Shown here in pieces: positions 42,125 to 50,699 of a DNA stretch of 64,000 nucleotides. Made by a program: the position numbers and the translations under genes. How positions within the stretch are numbered: position 1 is the stretch's first letter; each line of letters opens with the position of its first letter. Source of the DNA: an uncultured Oscillospiraceae bacterium (GTDB taxonomy: Bacteria; Bacillota; Clostridia; Oscillospirales; Oscillospiraceae); assembly GCA_900759385.1 (NCBI GenBank), contig CAAEUZ010000023.1, forward strand, positions 1 through 64,000, read 5' to 3'. Below the pieces are notes generated by a model, which was not told the origin of the DNA, did not search any database, and saw only the letters and a program-made list of their open reading frames with translations.

Positions 42125-44053
42125 TCAGTCCTCCCTGTGCTCCCTGGTGTAATTGAGCAGGCCGCCGGCCAGCAGTATGTCGCGCTGGCGGGCCGTGATG
42201 TCAAGCTTCATCTCTATGGTGCTGCCGCCGACGCTCACGGTAACGGCCTTGCCCTCGGCCGCGGCGGCTATCTGAGCGGGGACGTTCTCGATGACTATTT
42301 CATCGCCCTGCTGGGCGGCGTCGTAGTCGGCGTCGTTTAAGAATTCCAGGGGCAGGATGCCGTTATTCATCAGGTTGGCGCGGTGGATGCGGGCAAAGCT
42401 CTTGGCCAGCACGGCCTTCACGCCCAGATAGAGCGGGGCCAGCGCGGCGTGCTCGCGGCTGGAGCCCTGGCCGTAGTTGCCGCCGCCGACGATGAAACCG
42501 CCCTTGGCCTTTTTGGCGCGCTTGGCAAAGGTCTCGTCGCAGGGGGAGAGGCAGAACTCGCTGAGATAGGGCACGTTGGAGCGGAAGGGCAGGAGCTTGG
42601 CGTTGGAGGGCATGATGTGGTCGGTGGTGATGTTGTCGCCGAGCTTTATCAGCGCCTCGCCCTTGAGCGTCTCCGCGGGCGGCACAGCCTGCGGGAAGGG
42701 CTTTATATTCGGGCCGCGCACGACCTCGACATCGCTGCCGTCCCTGGGCGGGGTTATGAGCATGCCGTCGTCGATGTCGAAGTGCTCGGGCACGTCGTAG
42801 GGCGGCTCGCCGGAGAAGGTCTCCGGGTCGGTGAGCACGCCGGTGACGGCGGACACGGCGGCCGTCTCAGGGCTGACGAGGTACACGCTCGCGCTGGGGG
42901 TGCCGCTGCGTCCGTAGAAGTTGCGGTTGAAAGTGCGCAGGCTGACGGCGTTGGTGGCCGGGGCCTGGCCCATGCCGATGCAGGGCCCGCAGGCGCACTC
43001 GAGTATCCTCGCGCCCGCCGCCACCAGCTTGGCCAGAGCGCCGTTGAGGGCCAGAGCCTTGAGCACCTGGCGCGAGCCCGGGGAGATGGTCAGGCTGACA
43101 TTGGGGGCCACGTGCTTGCCGTCAAGGATGCCGGCCACGCGCATGAGGTCGCAGAAGCTGGAGTTGGTGCAGCTGCCGATGCAGACCTGATCGACCTTGA
43201 TGCCGGCGATATTGGAGATCTCCGTCACGTTGTCGGGGGAGTGAGGCTGTGCGGCCAGCGGATGGAGGGAACTGAGGTCGACGACTATCTCCTCGTCGTA
43301 CTCGGCGTCCGGGTCGGCCTCCAGCCGCACCCACTGGCCGGCGCGGCCGCGGGCGGAGAAGAACTCGCGCGTGCGCTCGTCGCTGGGGAAGACGGTGGTC
43401 GTGGCGCCGAGCTCGGCGCCCATATTGGCGATGGTGGCGCGGTTGGGCACGGAGAGGGTCTTGACGCCGGGGCCGCCGTACTCCATGACCTTGCCCACGC
43501 CGCCCTTGACGCTCAGCCTGCGCAGGACTTCCAGAATGACGTCCTTGGCTGAGACCATGGGGTGCAGCTCGCCGGTCAGCACCACGTGACACACCTTGGG
43601 CATGGTGAGGTAGTACGCCCCGCCGCCCATGGCGACCGCCACGTCGAGCCCGCCCGCGCCGATGGCCAGCATGCCGGCCGCGCCGCAGGTGGGGGTGTGG
43701 CTGTCCGAGCCGAGCAGGGTCTGGCCGGGGATGGAGAAGCGCTCCAGCTGGACCTGGTGGCAGATACCGTTGCCGGGACGGGAGAACCAGATGCCGTGCC
43801 TGGCGGCGACGGTCTGGATGTACTTGTGGTCGTCGGCGTTCTCCGCGCCGGACTGGAGCATGTTGTGGTCTATGTAGGCGACGCTCCGCTTGGTCTTCAC
43901 CTTGTCTATGCCCATGGCCTCGAACTGGAGGTAGGCCATGGTGCCGGTAGAGTCCTGGGTCAGGGTCTGGTCTATGCGTATGGCGATCTCGCTGCCCGGC
44001 GTCATGTCGCCGTGCACCAGGTGGCTGGATATGAGCTTCTGCGTTATGTTCAT
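42125..44053 (-). CDS. Aconitate hydratase
   Basis: A 642-residue aconitase of the short AcnA-like/clostridial type, with [4Fe-4S] ligands in GSCTNSS and CACGPCIGMGQ, substrate motifs LLGSDSHTPTCGAAGM, and the swivel domain GGGNYGQGSSREHAAL with SFARIHRANLMNNGILPL. It isomerises citrate to isocitrate. Its ATG overlaps the Re-citrate synthase stop by 4 nt. Confidence 0.94.
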   Translation of the reverse strand: MNITQKLISSHLVHGDMTPGSEIAIRIDQTLTQDSTGTMAYLQFEAMGIDKVKTKRSVAYIDHNMLQSGAENADDHKYIQTVAARHGIWFSRPGNGICHQVQLERFSIPGQTLLGSDSHTPTCGAAGMLAIGAGGLDVAVAMGGGAYYLTMPKVCHVVLTGELHPMVSAKDVILEVLRRLSVKGGVGKVMEYGGPGVKTLSVPNRATIANMGAELGATTTVFPSDERTREFFSARGRAGQWVRLEADPDAEYDEEIVVDLSSLHPLAAQPHSPDNVTEISNIAGIKVDQVCIGSCTNSSFCDLMRVAGILDGKHVAPNVSLTISPGSRQVLKALALNGALAKLVAAGARILECACGPCIGMGQAPATNAVSLRTFNRNFYGRSGTPSASVYLVSPETAAVSAVTGVLTDPETFSGEPPYDVPEHFDIDDGMLITPPRDGSDVEVVRGPNIKPFPQAVPPAETLKGEALIKLGDNITTDHIMPSNAKLLPFRSNVPYLSEFCLSPCDETFAKRAKKAKGGFIVGGGNYGQGSSREHAALAPLYLGVKAVLAKSFARIHRANLMNNGILPLEFLNDADYDAAQQGDEIVIENVPAQIAAAAEGKAVTVSVGGSTIEMKLDITARQRDILLAGGLLNYTREHRED

Positions 44054-45408
44054 GAGTTCTTCCCCTCCATGTATTTATTGTATTCCCGCTCCAGCTCGGC
44101 GTCGCCTATATTGGTGACGCGGCCGGACTCGTACTGGGCGTCCACCCACTCGCGCAGGTGCGTCACGGCCTCGTCGTGCTTGGAGACCTCGCGGCCGAGA
44201 CGGCGCGAGAGCCAGACGGCGATGCCCGCCGCGCCTGAGTTGCGGGAGATGCCCACCTTGGGCGGGCTCTTGAGTATTCTGGTGGTGTCGAAGATGTTGT
44301 ATATCTCCTCGTCCTTGAGCAGGCCGTCGGCGTGGATGCCGGCCTGGGTGGTGTTGAAGTTCTCGCCCACGAACGGGGTGTTGGGCGGGATGCGGTAGCC
44401 GATGACGTTCTCGTAGTAGTCGGCGATGTCGCGGATCACTGTCGGGTCCATGCCGTCGAGCGTGCCGCGGATCTGGGCGTACTCCATTACCATGGCCTCC
44501 AGGGGTGTGTTGCCGGTGCGCTCGCCTATGCCGAGCAGGGAGCAGTTGACGCTGGCGGCGCCGTAGAGCCAGGCGGTGGCGGAGTTGACGACGGCTTTGT
44601 AGAAGTCGTTGTGGCCGTGCCACTCCAGCTGCCCGGCCTCAAAGCCGCCGTAGTTGCGCAGGCCGTAGATGATGCCGGCCACGCTGCGCGGCATGCTGGC
44701 GCCGGGATAGGGGACGCCGTAGCCCATGGTGTCGCAGGCGCGTATCTTGATGGGGATGCCGCTCTCGTCAGCCAGGTCGTGTATCTCGTGCGCGAAGGGG
44801 ACGACGAAGCCGTAGAAGTCCGCCCGCGTGATGTCCTCAAAGTGGCAGCGGGGATAGATGCCGGCGTCCAATGCGTCCTTGATGACGCCCAGATACATGT
44901 CGGCGGCCTGGCGGCGGGTCATCTTGAGCTTCTTGTATATATGGTAGTCCGAGCAGCTGACCAGGATGCCGCACTCGCGCAGCCCGAGATCGCGCGCGAG
45001 CCGGAAGTCCTGCTTGCTGGCGCGTATCCAGCCGGTTATCTCCGGGAACTCGTAGCCGAGGTCGCGGCACATGTCCAGCGCTTTGCGGTCGCGCTCGCTG
45101 TAGAGGAAGAACTCCGTCTGGCGGATAATGCCCTTGGGCCCGCCCAGCTTGTGCAGCATGCTGAACAGATCCCGGATCTGCTCCGGTTCATACGGCGCGC
45201 GGCTCTGCTGCCCGTCGCGGAAGGTGGTGTCCGTTATCCATATCTGCTCCGGCGGGTTCGCCGGGGTCAGGCGGAAGTTGAACGTGCACTTCGGCACCTC
45301 TTCATATGGGAACATATCCCGGTAGAGGTTTCCGTCCTCGCGGTCCTGGAGCGTATATTTATACTCGCATTCCATCAAAACATTCTTTTTGTCGTTGAAA
45401 GCTATCAT
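44050..45408 (-). CDS. Re-citrate synthase (HMGL/isopropylmalate synthase family)
   Basis: A 452-residue DRE-TIM protein (WITDTTFRDGQQSRAPY, WHGHNDFYKAV, LLGIGERTGNTPLEA, TTQAGIHADGLLKD). The long N-terminus and operon with aconitase and isocitrate dehydrogenase match the oxygen-sensitive Re-face citrate synthase described in Clostridium kluyveri, rather than LeuA or homocitrate synthase. The window has no Si-type citrate synthase. ATG at 45408 lies about 13 nt after AGGAGG, so the spacing is long. Homocitrate synthase remains an alternative. Confidence 0.85.
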   Translation of the reverse strand: MIAFNDKKNVLMECEYKYTLQDREDGNLYRDMFPYEEVPKCTFNFRLTPANPPEQIWITDTTFRDGQQSRAPYEPEQIRDLFSMLHKLGGPKGIIRQTEFFLYSERDRKALDMCRDLGYEFPEITGWIRASKQDFRLARDLGLRECGILVSCSDYHIYKKLKMTRRQAADMYLGVIKDALDAGIYPRCHFEDITRADFYGFVVPFAHEIHDLADESGIPIKIRACDTMGYGVPYPGASMPRSVAGIIYGLRNYGGFEAGQLEWHGHNDFYKAVVNSATAWLYGAASVNCSLLGIGERTGNTPLEAMVMEYAQIRGTLDGMDPTVIRDIADYYENVIGYRIPPNTPFVGENFNTTQAGIHADGLLKDEEIYNIFDTTRILKSPPKVGISRNSGAAGIAVWLSRRLGREVSKHDEAVTHLREWVDAQYESGRVTNIGDAELEREYNKYMEGKNS

Positions 45409-45491
45409 TAAAGCGCCGCGCCTCCTTCAGCTCCCGGACAGCCGCCTGCTTAAATTTGGTCAAATTGCTGCCCGTGCTTTCCTTATGCGCT

Positions 45492-45540
45492 ATTATACGA
45501 CGCCAAAATGAAATTTGCAATAGCCAATTTTGCAAATTTC
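45492..45540 (-). promoter_or_regulatory. Promoter and palindromic operator of the citrate operon
   Basis: On the minus strand TTGCAA (45515-45520), 17 bp, TATAAT (45492-45497). The -35 lies inside a perfect 11-bp inverted repeat, GAAATTTGCAA (45510-45520) and TTGCAAATTTC (45530-45540). A repressor bound there would block the promoter. A further small palindrome, AATTTG GT CAAATT, lies at about 45454-45467, inside the leader. Confidence 0.7.
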
Positions 45541-45671
45541 ACGCCATGTTGCCGCAGGTGGCGCTTAATTATGCAATTTAAGATTCTTTATCTTGCAATA
45601 TCACGTGCCAAAAGCCGATATGTTAGCCTCTTTTTGTTGAATAAGCATACACGCAGGCCGGACAGGACATG

Positions 45672-45994
45672 AAAAACCGCCGGCCTGGAGGGAGGCCGGC
45701 GGCCGGACAAGGCGCGCCCAACCCGGAGGGAAACGCCTCAGTCCCGTTTTTGGTGGCGGCGGTGATGAGGCCGGGCCCGCCGCGGCCCGAAAAAGCAAAG
45801 GGCGCCTTTTGCCCGTCCGGGCAAGGCGCCGTGCCACGTAATGATTTCTCTGGCGGTAAACGCAGCTGTTACATCAATGCCCGTGCGTCAAAAACTATTG
45901 CCCAAAGAAGGTATTCAACGAATTTTGCCCCGCGGGAGACGGTGCAAAACCGGCTACAGACGGCAATGTGCTCCATCTGAAGAGCATCTTTATT
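45672..45994 (-). ncRNA. Candidate structured non-coding RNA with own promoter and terminators
   Basis: On the minus strand a promoter TTGACC (46024-46029), 17 bp, TATTCT (46001-46006) would start transcription near 45994. The transcript contains GC-rich hairpins: a strong one at about 45801-45832 followed by T-rich sequence, and a second terminator (45672-45703) with a TTTTT tail. No convincing ORF is present. I could not match it to a T-box, 6S RNA or known riboswitch. It fills most of the 45409-46261 gap between the citrate operon and asnA. Confidence 0.4.
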
Positions 45995-46204
45995 GAATAA
46001 AGAATACCAGAAACTTGTGCCGCGGTCAACCCGGAGCGTAAAATTCTACCTTTTATACAATAAGCCTTTAGCTGTTTTACCTGCGAAAGCGCGTGTTTCG
46101 TCCTTTTGGTGTCGTGAAAAGTGCGAAACAGACGACATGACAGCGAGCATGTGTTGTGAATAAAATACGGCAGAGAGAGCGGGGCGGGGAGCATGGCCGG
46201 GAGA

Positions 46205-46241
46205 TAAAACACCGCCGCGGACGATGCGGCGTCCGCGGCGG
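46205..46241 (-). terminator. Terminator of the DUF4364-asnA operon
   Basis: CCGCCGCGGACG (46212-46223) pairs with CGTCCGCGGCGG (46230-46241). On the minus strand it is followed by TGTTTTAT, 20 bp after the asnA stop. Confidence 0.88.
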
Positions 46242-46261
46242 AAATATGCATATGCGGCGGC

Positions 46262-47275
46262 TCAGAGCAGCATTATGCCGGCCTTTTCGCAGGACTCGAC
46301 CGTCTCCTGGTCCCAGGTGGAGCACTGGACCTCGCCGATGTGGGCCTTGCCCAGCATGAGCATGGAAATGCGCGACTGGCCGATGCCGCCGCCGATGGAG
46401 AGGGGCAGCTCGCCGTTGAGGAGCATCCTGTGGTAGTAGAGCCCGCGGCGGTCGTCACAGCCGGAGGCGGTGAGCTGACGGTCCAGGGCGGCGGGATCGA
46501 CGCGGATGCCCATGCTGGAGAGCTCGAAGGCGCACCCGAGCACCGGGTTCCATACGATGATGTCGCCGTTGAGAGACCAGTCGTCGTAGTCGGGGGAGCG
46601 GCCGTCGTGTTTTTTCCCGCTGCGCAGCGGAGCACCGATGCCTATTATAAAGGTGGTGGGATGCTCTTTGACATAGGCGTTCTCGCGCTGCTTGGGGGTG
46701 AGCTCCGGCCAGCGGTCCTCCAGCTCCTGGCTGGTGACAAAGCTCACGCGGCGGTCAATCTCCGGCAGGGTGCAGAGGGAGGGGTACATGGCCCGCATGG
46801 TGGCCTGAGTGTCGCACAGGGCGCCGACGATGTCCATGACGGTGCTCTTGAGGTAGTCCAGGCTGCGGTTCTCGGGCAGGATGACCTTCTCCCAGTCCCA
46901 CTGGTCAACGTAGACGCTGTGCAGGTTGTCGAGCTCGTCCTCGTCGCGGCGGATGGCGTTCATGTCCGCGTATATGCCCTTGCCCGGGTAGAGCTCGTAG
47001 CGCTTGAGCGCGAGGCGCTTCCACTTGGCGAGGGACTGCACCACCTGGCAGTGCACGCCGGTGTGCGCGATCTCGAAATCAACGGGGCGCTCGTAGCCGT
47101 TGAGGTTGTCGTTTATGCCGCTGCCGCCGTCCACAAAGAGGGGGGCGGAGACGCGCATGAGGTTGAGCGCGCCGGCAAAATTGTCCTCAAAGAGGCGCTT
47201 CATGAGTCCGATGGCCTTCTGGGTGTCGTAAACCGAGAGAATGCTCCTGTAGCCTTCAGGTATGCGGGTGTTCAT
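46262..47275 (-). CDS. asnA: Aspartate-ammonia ligase
   Basis: A 337-residue class II tRNA-synthetase-like enzyme (RVSAPLFVDGGSGINDNLNG, FEIAHTGVHCQVVQSLAKWK, GIYADMNAIRRDEDELDNLH, and the C-terminal SIGGGIGQSRISMLML). It makes asparagine from aspartate, ammonia and ATP. Its ATG overlaps the DUF4364 stop (ATGA), so the two genes are coupled. Confidence 0.96.
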   Translation of the reverse strand: MNTRIPEGYRSILSVYDTQKAIGLMKRLFEDNFAGALNLMRVSAPLFVDGGSGINDNLNGYERPVDFEIAHTGVHCQVVQSLAKWKRLALKRYELYPGKGIYADMNAIRRDEDELDNLHSVYVDQWDWEKVILPENRSLDYLKSTVMDIVGALCDTQATMRAMYPSLCTLPEIDRRVSFVTSQELEDRWPELTPKQRENAYVKEHPTTFIIGIGAPLRSGKKHDGRSPDYDDWSLNGDIIVWNPVLGCAFELSSMGIRVDPAALDRQLTASGCDDRRGLYYHRMLLNGELPLSIGGGIGQSRISMLMLGKAHIGEVQCSTWDQETVESCEKAGIMLL

Positions 47276-47808
47276 TCGTCAATCTTCCCATCTGTCAGAA
47301 TTTCTGTTATACGCTGGTAGACGCCCTCCGCGTCCGTGCGGAAGGCCTTTTCCATGGCCGCGGCCGTGCCCTCGTCGGGGGCCAGCAGGCTCAGGGCCAT
47401 GACCTCGCCCTTGCCGTCCGAGAGCTTGAGGCGCACGGTGACCCCGCCGCCGGGCGAGGGCTCGTGCACGGCCTCGATCATGGCATCGCGCCGCATCCTG
47501 GCCGCCACCGGCTCTATGAGGCGGTCGGCCTTGCGCCGCACGGAGTACGGCAGGCTGGTCTCGGCGGCCTCGCCGTTGGCGCTGCCCTTTTCGGTGATCA
47601 TGTACCGCTCGCCGTCGAGCGCCTCCACGTGGCCGGTATCGACCAGTCCGGCAAGGCAGTCGGCGTAGTCAAACCAGCTCACGCCGTTGTCAAACGAGCA
47701 GAGGTCGGAGAGGGTCTGGGCGTCCACCGGGCGGGGCAGGCGGCGCAGCACGTAAAGTATGAGTATTTTGGTGTCAAGTTCGCCGTGAATAAAGCCGAAA
47801 TTGTCCAT
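47272..47808 (-). CDS. DUF4364 family protein, winged-helix-like
   Basis: A 178-residue protein with the DUF4364 opening (FGFIHGELDTKILILYVLRR, then LCSFDNGVSWFDYADCLAGL, followed by a winged-helix wing VEALDGERYMITEKG). The family is restricted to Firmicutes and looks like a DNA-binding regulator, but targets are unknown. ATG at 47808 follows GGAGGGGG. Coupling with asnA hints at control of asparagine synthesis, as inference only. Confidence 0.8.
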   Translation of the reverse strand: MDNFGFIHGELDTKILILYVLRRLPRPVDAQTLSDLCSFDNGVSWFDYADCLAGLVDTGHVEALDGERYMITEKGSANGEAAETSLPYSVRRKADRLIEPVAARMRRDAMIEAVHEPSPGGGVTVRLKLSDGKGEVMALSLLAPDEGTAAAMEKAFRTDAEGVYQRITEILTDGKIDE

Positions 47809-47965
47809 GGTTCCCCCTCCTGCGCGGCACGGGATGTCTGTCAACTCAAATATTATATCACACCACCGTGCCGGGCACAATTATTTCTTTTCGCACAACG
47901 CCCGGCGCGGGCGCATAGACTGTGTTGAAGCCAGACTTCTAATTCATCGCAAGGAGGAAACTGAC

Positions 47966-48754
47966 ATGGCAGACACTGTCATGACCGGTTCGACGGAAGC
48001 CTCGTCCTGCATCCGCGAAGCCGTATGCATACACACGAGAAAGATATTCGACAGCTGCAGAAGTAAAGACTGCATTGAGGACCTGCGCGTTTATCCCACC
48101 ACGGGGTCACAGGTTTACATAGACAGCGCCCTCTCGGTGCGGGCCAAGAGCGCGGAGCTGCTCTACGCCGACGTGAACGTCGAGGCGATCACCTTCAACA
48201 ACGGGTACTACACCATCGACATCACCTACTACTACCGCATCACCGGCGAGACCTCGCCCGGCGGCAACACCATCACCGGCCTGGCCATTTTCACCAAGCG
48301 CGTGATGCTCTGCGGCGGCGTGGGGACGGCAAAGACCTTCTCCTCCGACCCCATGGCCCTGGCAGGCGAGGCCGACGGGCTGCCCATCGCCTCCGTGGAG
48401 GCCGTGGACCCCATCGCGCTGTACCTCAAGCTGGTGGACACCGCCCAGTGCGTCTGCCCGGAGACGCAGCAGCCGGACATTCCCGCCTACATCCTGGCCC
48501 GCTTCGGCGACACCATCGTCACCACGGACACGGCCAAGCGGCTCTACGTCACTCTCGGCCAGTTCACCATAGTGCGCCTGGAGCGGGACACCCAGCTGCT
48601 CATCCCGGCCTACGACTACTGCATCCCCGAGAAGGACTGCCCGGGCGGCTCCTGCCAGGACGATCCATGCACCATCTTCTCGCAGATACGCTTCCCCGTG
48701 GAGGAGTTCTTCCCCCAGGACTGCGCGGCAGACGACTGCAGCTGCAGCTCGTGA
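47966..48754 (+). CDS. Cys-rich protein of unknown function, possibly SPOCS/DUF3794-like
   Basis: A 262-residue protein with paired cysteines near both ends (AVCIHTRKIFDSCRSKDCIE; CQDDPCTIF; DDCSCSS). A beta-rich core (LLYADVNVEAITFNNGYYTI, DITYYYRITGE) faintly resembles the SPOCS/DUF3794 domain of clostridial spore proteins. No signal peptide or enzyme motif. ATG at 47966 has AAGGAGG with 8-nt spacing. A spore-coat role is inference only. Confidence 0.55.
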   Translation: MADTVMTGSTEASSCIREAVCIHTRKIFDSCRSKDCIEDLRVYPTTGSQVYIDSALSVRAKSAELLYADVNVEAITFNNGYYTIDITYYYRITGETSPGGNTITGLAIFTKRVMLCGGVGTAKTFSSDPMALAGEADGLPIASVEAVDPIALYLKLVDTAQCVCPETQQPDIPAYILARFGDTIVTTDTAKRLYVTLGQFTIVRLERDTQLLIPAYDYCIPEKDCPGGSCQDDPCTIFSQIRFPVEEFFPQDCAADDCSCSS

Positions 48755-48761
48755 ACACCGG

Positions 48762-48787
48762 CGCCCCCGGAGGCAGCTCCGGGGGCG
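48762..48787 (+). terminator. Hairpin after the Cys-rich gene
   Basis: CGCCCCCGGAG GCAG CTCCGGGGGCG, an 11-bp perfect stem 7 nt after the stop but without a T-run. Confidence 0.5.
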
Positions 48788-48923
48788 AATCGGCGTGTGC
48801 GCAGTAAGCGGCCGAGGCTCACAGGCGCCTGTTTGTGCAGCCGCCGCATAACAGACCCGGGGCCGGATTGCACAGGGCGGCGGGCGGCAATGTTTCAGTT
48901 CGTTTACAAACGGCGCGGGGCCC

Positions 48924-49138
48924 TTGCGTATGCGCTCCGGCGGTGCTATGATAGGGCCATCAAGGCTGAAAAGGGTGAAAAGATGTACAATACTTCCTGC
49001 AAATAAACAACAGGTGCGCCTGGCGCGCCCATTGCAGGAAGGTTATATCTGTGCGCACCGGCCGGGGCGCCCGTATTGGCGGGACCGGCGGTGTCAGTGT
49101 CGCGGGAAGATGGCCCTCCTGCGGCATTTTTTCTTTTT
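48924..49138 (+). promoter_or_regulatory. Ribosome-mediated attenuator of the ABC-F gene
   Basis: A promoter TTGCGT (48924) / TATGAT (48947-48952) precedes a 7-codon ORF. Its end CTTCCTGCAA (48993-49002) pairs perfectly with TTGCAGGAAG (49032-49041). A terminator follows: GTCGCGGGA (49099-49107) with TCCTGCGGC (49117-49125) and a T-run to 49138. GCAGGA in the second element can alternatively pair with TCCTGC in the terminator. A ribosome stalled on the leader would therefore favour read-through. Confidence 0.75.
48983..49006 (+). CDS. Seven-residue leader peptide of the ABC-F attenuator
   Basis: ATG at 48983 encodes MYNTSCK and stops at 49004-49006, with AAAGGGTGAAAAG upstream. Its last codons form the first arm of the attenuator, as in drug-inducible leaders of Lsa/Vga/Msr-type genes. 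Antibiotic-stalled ribosomes would mask this arm. Confidence 0.65.
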   Translation: MYNTSCK

Positions 49139-49151
49139 CGGAGGTGCGCAT

Positions 49152-50618
49152 ATGTCTATAATCAAGATAGAAGATCTGACTTTTGCCTATCCCGGCAGTG
49201 CGGAAAACGTTTTTGAGGGCCTGAACCTGACGCTGGACAGCAGCTGGCGCCTGGGCCTGGTGGGCCGCAACGGGAGGGGCAAGACCACCCTGCTGCGCCT
49301 GCTCATGGGCGGGTACGGCTATTCGGGACGCATAATAAGCTCCGTGGGGTACAGCTACTTCCCCTGCCCGGTGGCGGACGGGACGCGGCCGCTCACGGAG
49401 GTGCTGCGCGGGGTGTGCCCGCAGGCGGAGGACTGGGAGCTCGAGCGCGAGCTGGGGCTGCTGGGAGTGGACGAGAGCGCGCTGGAGCGACCGTTTGAGA
49501 CGCTCTCCAACGGCGAGCGCACCAAGGCGCTGCTCGCGGCGCTCTTCCTCGACGGCGGGAGTTTCCCGCTCATAGACGAGCCGACCAACCATCTGGACGC
49601 CGCCGGGCGGCGGCGCGTGGCGAAATACCTGAGCGGCAAGCGCGGCTTCATCCTCGTCTCGCACGACCGCAGCTTCCTGGACGGCTGCGTTGACCACATA
49701 CTCTCGCTCAACCGCTCCGGCGTGGAGGTGCGCAGCGGCAGCTTTTCCGCCTGGATGGCGGATTTCGAGGCCAGGCAGGAAGCGGAGCTGGCCCTCAACG
49801 GGCGGCTCAGGAAGGATATAGACCGCCTGAAGCGCTCTGCAGCGCGCACGTCGGAGTGGTCAGACCGGGTGGAGGCCTCCAAGAAGGGCGCGGCCGACAA
49901 GGGCTACGTGGGCCACAGGGCTGCCAAGATGATGAAGCGCTCCAAGGCCATAGAGGCGCGGCAGACGCAGGCCGCGGAGCGCAAGGCCGCGCTGCTCAAG
50001 GACGTGGAGAGCGCCGAGGAGCTGAAGCTCTCGCCCCTCGTGTACAGGGCGGAGACCCTGGCCTCGTTCGCGGAGGTTTCGGTCGCCTACGGCGGGCGCA
50101 GGGTGTGCGCCCCGGTGAGCTTCGAGGTAAGGCGCGGCGACCGGGTGGCGCTCTCGGGCGGCAACGGCAGCGGCAAGAGCAGCCTCATAAAGCTGCTGCT
50201 GGGGGAGGACATCCCGCACGGCGGCACGGTGCGGGCCGGTTCCGGCCTGGCCATATCCTATGTGCCGCAGGACGCCTCCCGCCTGTCCGGCAGCCTGGCG
50301 GACTACGCCCGCGAAAAGGGCATAGACGAGAGCCTCTTCAAGGCCATACTGCGCAAGCTGGACTTTGAGCGCAGCCAGCTGGGCCGGGACATGCGCGAGC
50401 TCTCGGCCGGGCAGAAGAAAAAGGTGCTCCTGGCCGGCAGCCTCTGCGAGAGGGCCCACCTCTATGTCTGGGACGAGCCGCTGAACTTCATCGACCTCTA
50501 CTCCCGCATACAGCTCGAGCGGCTCATATGCGCCGTCAAACCAACTATGGTGTTTGTGGAGCATGACAGCGCCTTTCGCGCCTCTGTGGCTACAAAAGTG
50601 GTGGAACTGAGCAGGTGA
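49152..50618 (+). CDS. ABC-F ribosomal protection protein, Lsa-like
   Basis: A 488-residue soluble protein with two ABC domains and no membrane part: Walker A GRNGRGKTT and GGNGSGKSS, signatures LSNGERTK and LSAGQKKKV, Walker B FPLIDEPTNHLD and VWDEPLNFID. A Lys/Arg-rich inter-domain linker (about residues 205-290) inserts into the ribosome in this family. The LNFIDLYSR variant and FVEHD ending fit the Lsa group, which confers lincosamide/streptogramin A/pleuromutilin resistance. The start is ATG at 49152 with GGAGGT. Resistance spectrum is not provable from sequence. Confidence 0.88.
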   Translation: MSIIKIEDLTFAYPGSAENVFEGLNLTLDSSWRLGLVGRNGRGKTTLLRLLMGGYGYSGRIISSVGYSYFPCPVADGTRPLTEVLRGVCPQAEDWELERELGLLGVDESALERPFETLSNGERTKALLAALFLDGGSFPLIDEPTNHLDAAGRRRVAKYLSGKRGFILVSHDRSFLDGCVDHILSLNRSGVEVRSGSFSAWMADFEARQEAELALNGRLRKDIDRLKRSAARTSEWSDRVEASKKGAADKGYVGHRAAKMMKRSKAIEARQTQAAERKAALLKDVESAEELKLSPLVYRAETLASFAEVSVAYGGRRVCAPVSFEVRRGDRVALSGGNGSGKSSLIKLLLGEDIPHGGTVRAGSGLAISYVPQDASRLSGSLADYAREKGIDESLFKAILRKLDFERSQLGRDMRELSAGQKKKVLLAGSLCERAHLYVWDEPLNFIDLYSRIQLERLICAVKPTMVFVEHDSAFRASVATKVVELSR

Positions 50619-50699
50619 AAAGGTTGAATTAAAGATATGGTGGGGGCAATAAGAGGGACGCCGGTTTTCCGCCGGCGCCCCTCTGCGCGCTTGTCAGCT

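Noticed and set aside
44050..45408. 2-isopropylmalate or homocitrate synthase for the DRE-TIM gene
   Set aside because: It sits in an operon with aconitase and isocitrate dehydrogenase and no leuBCD or lysine genes; Re-citrate synthase explains the context better, though homocitrate synthase is not strictly excluded.
45601..45837. 78-residue minus-strand frame
   Set aside because: Pro/Arg/Ala-rich, lies over strong hairpins and a terminator; better explained as non-coding structured DNA.
45780..45850. T-box riboswitch before the citrate operon
   Set aside because: GTGGCAC before a terminator resembles the T-box core, but the conserved GGNACCGCG is not present and I could not place a specifier loop.
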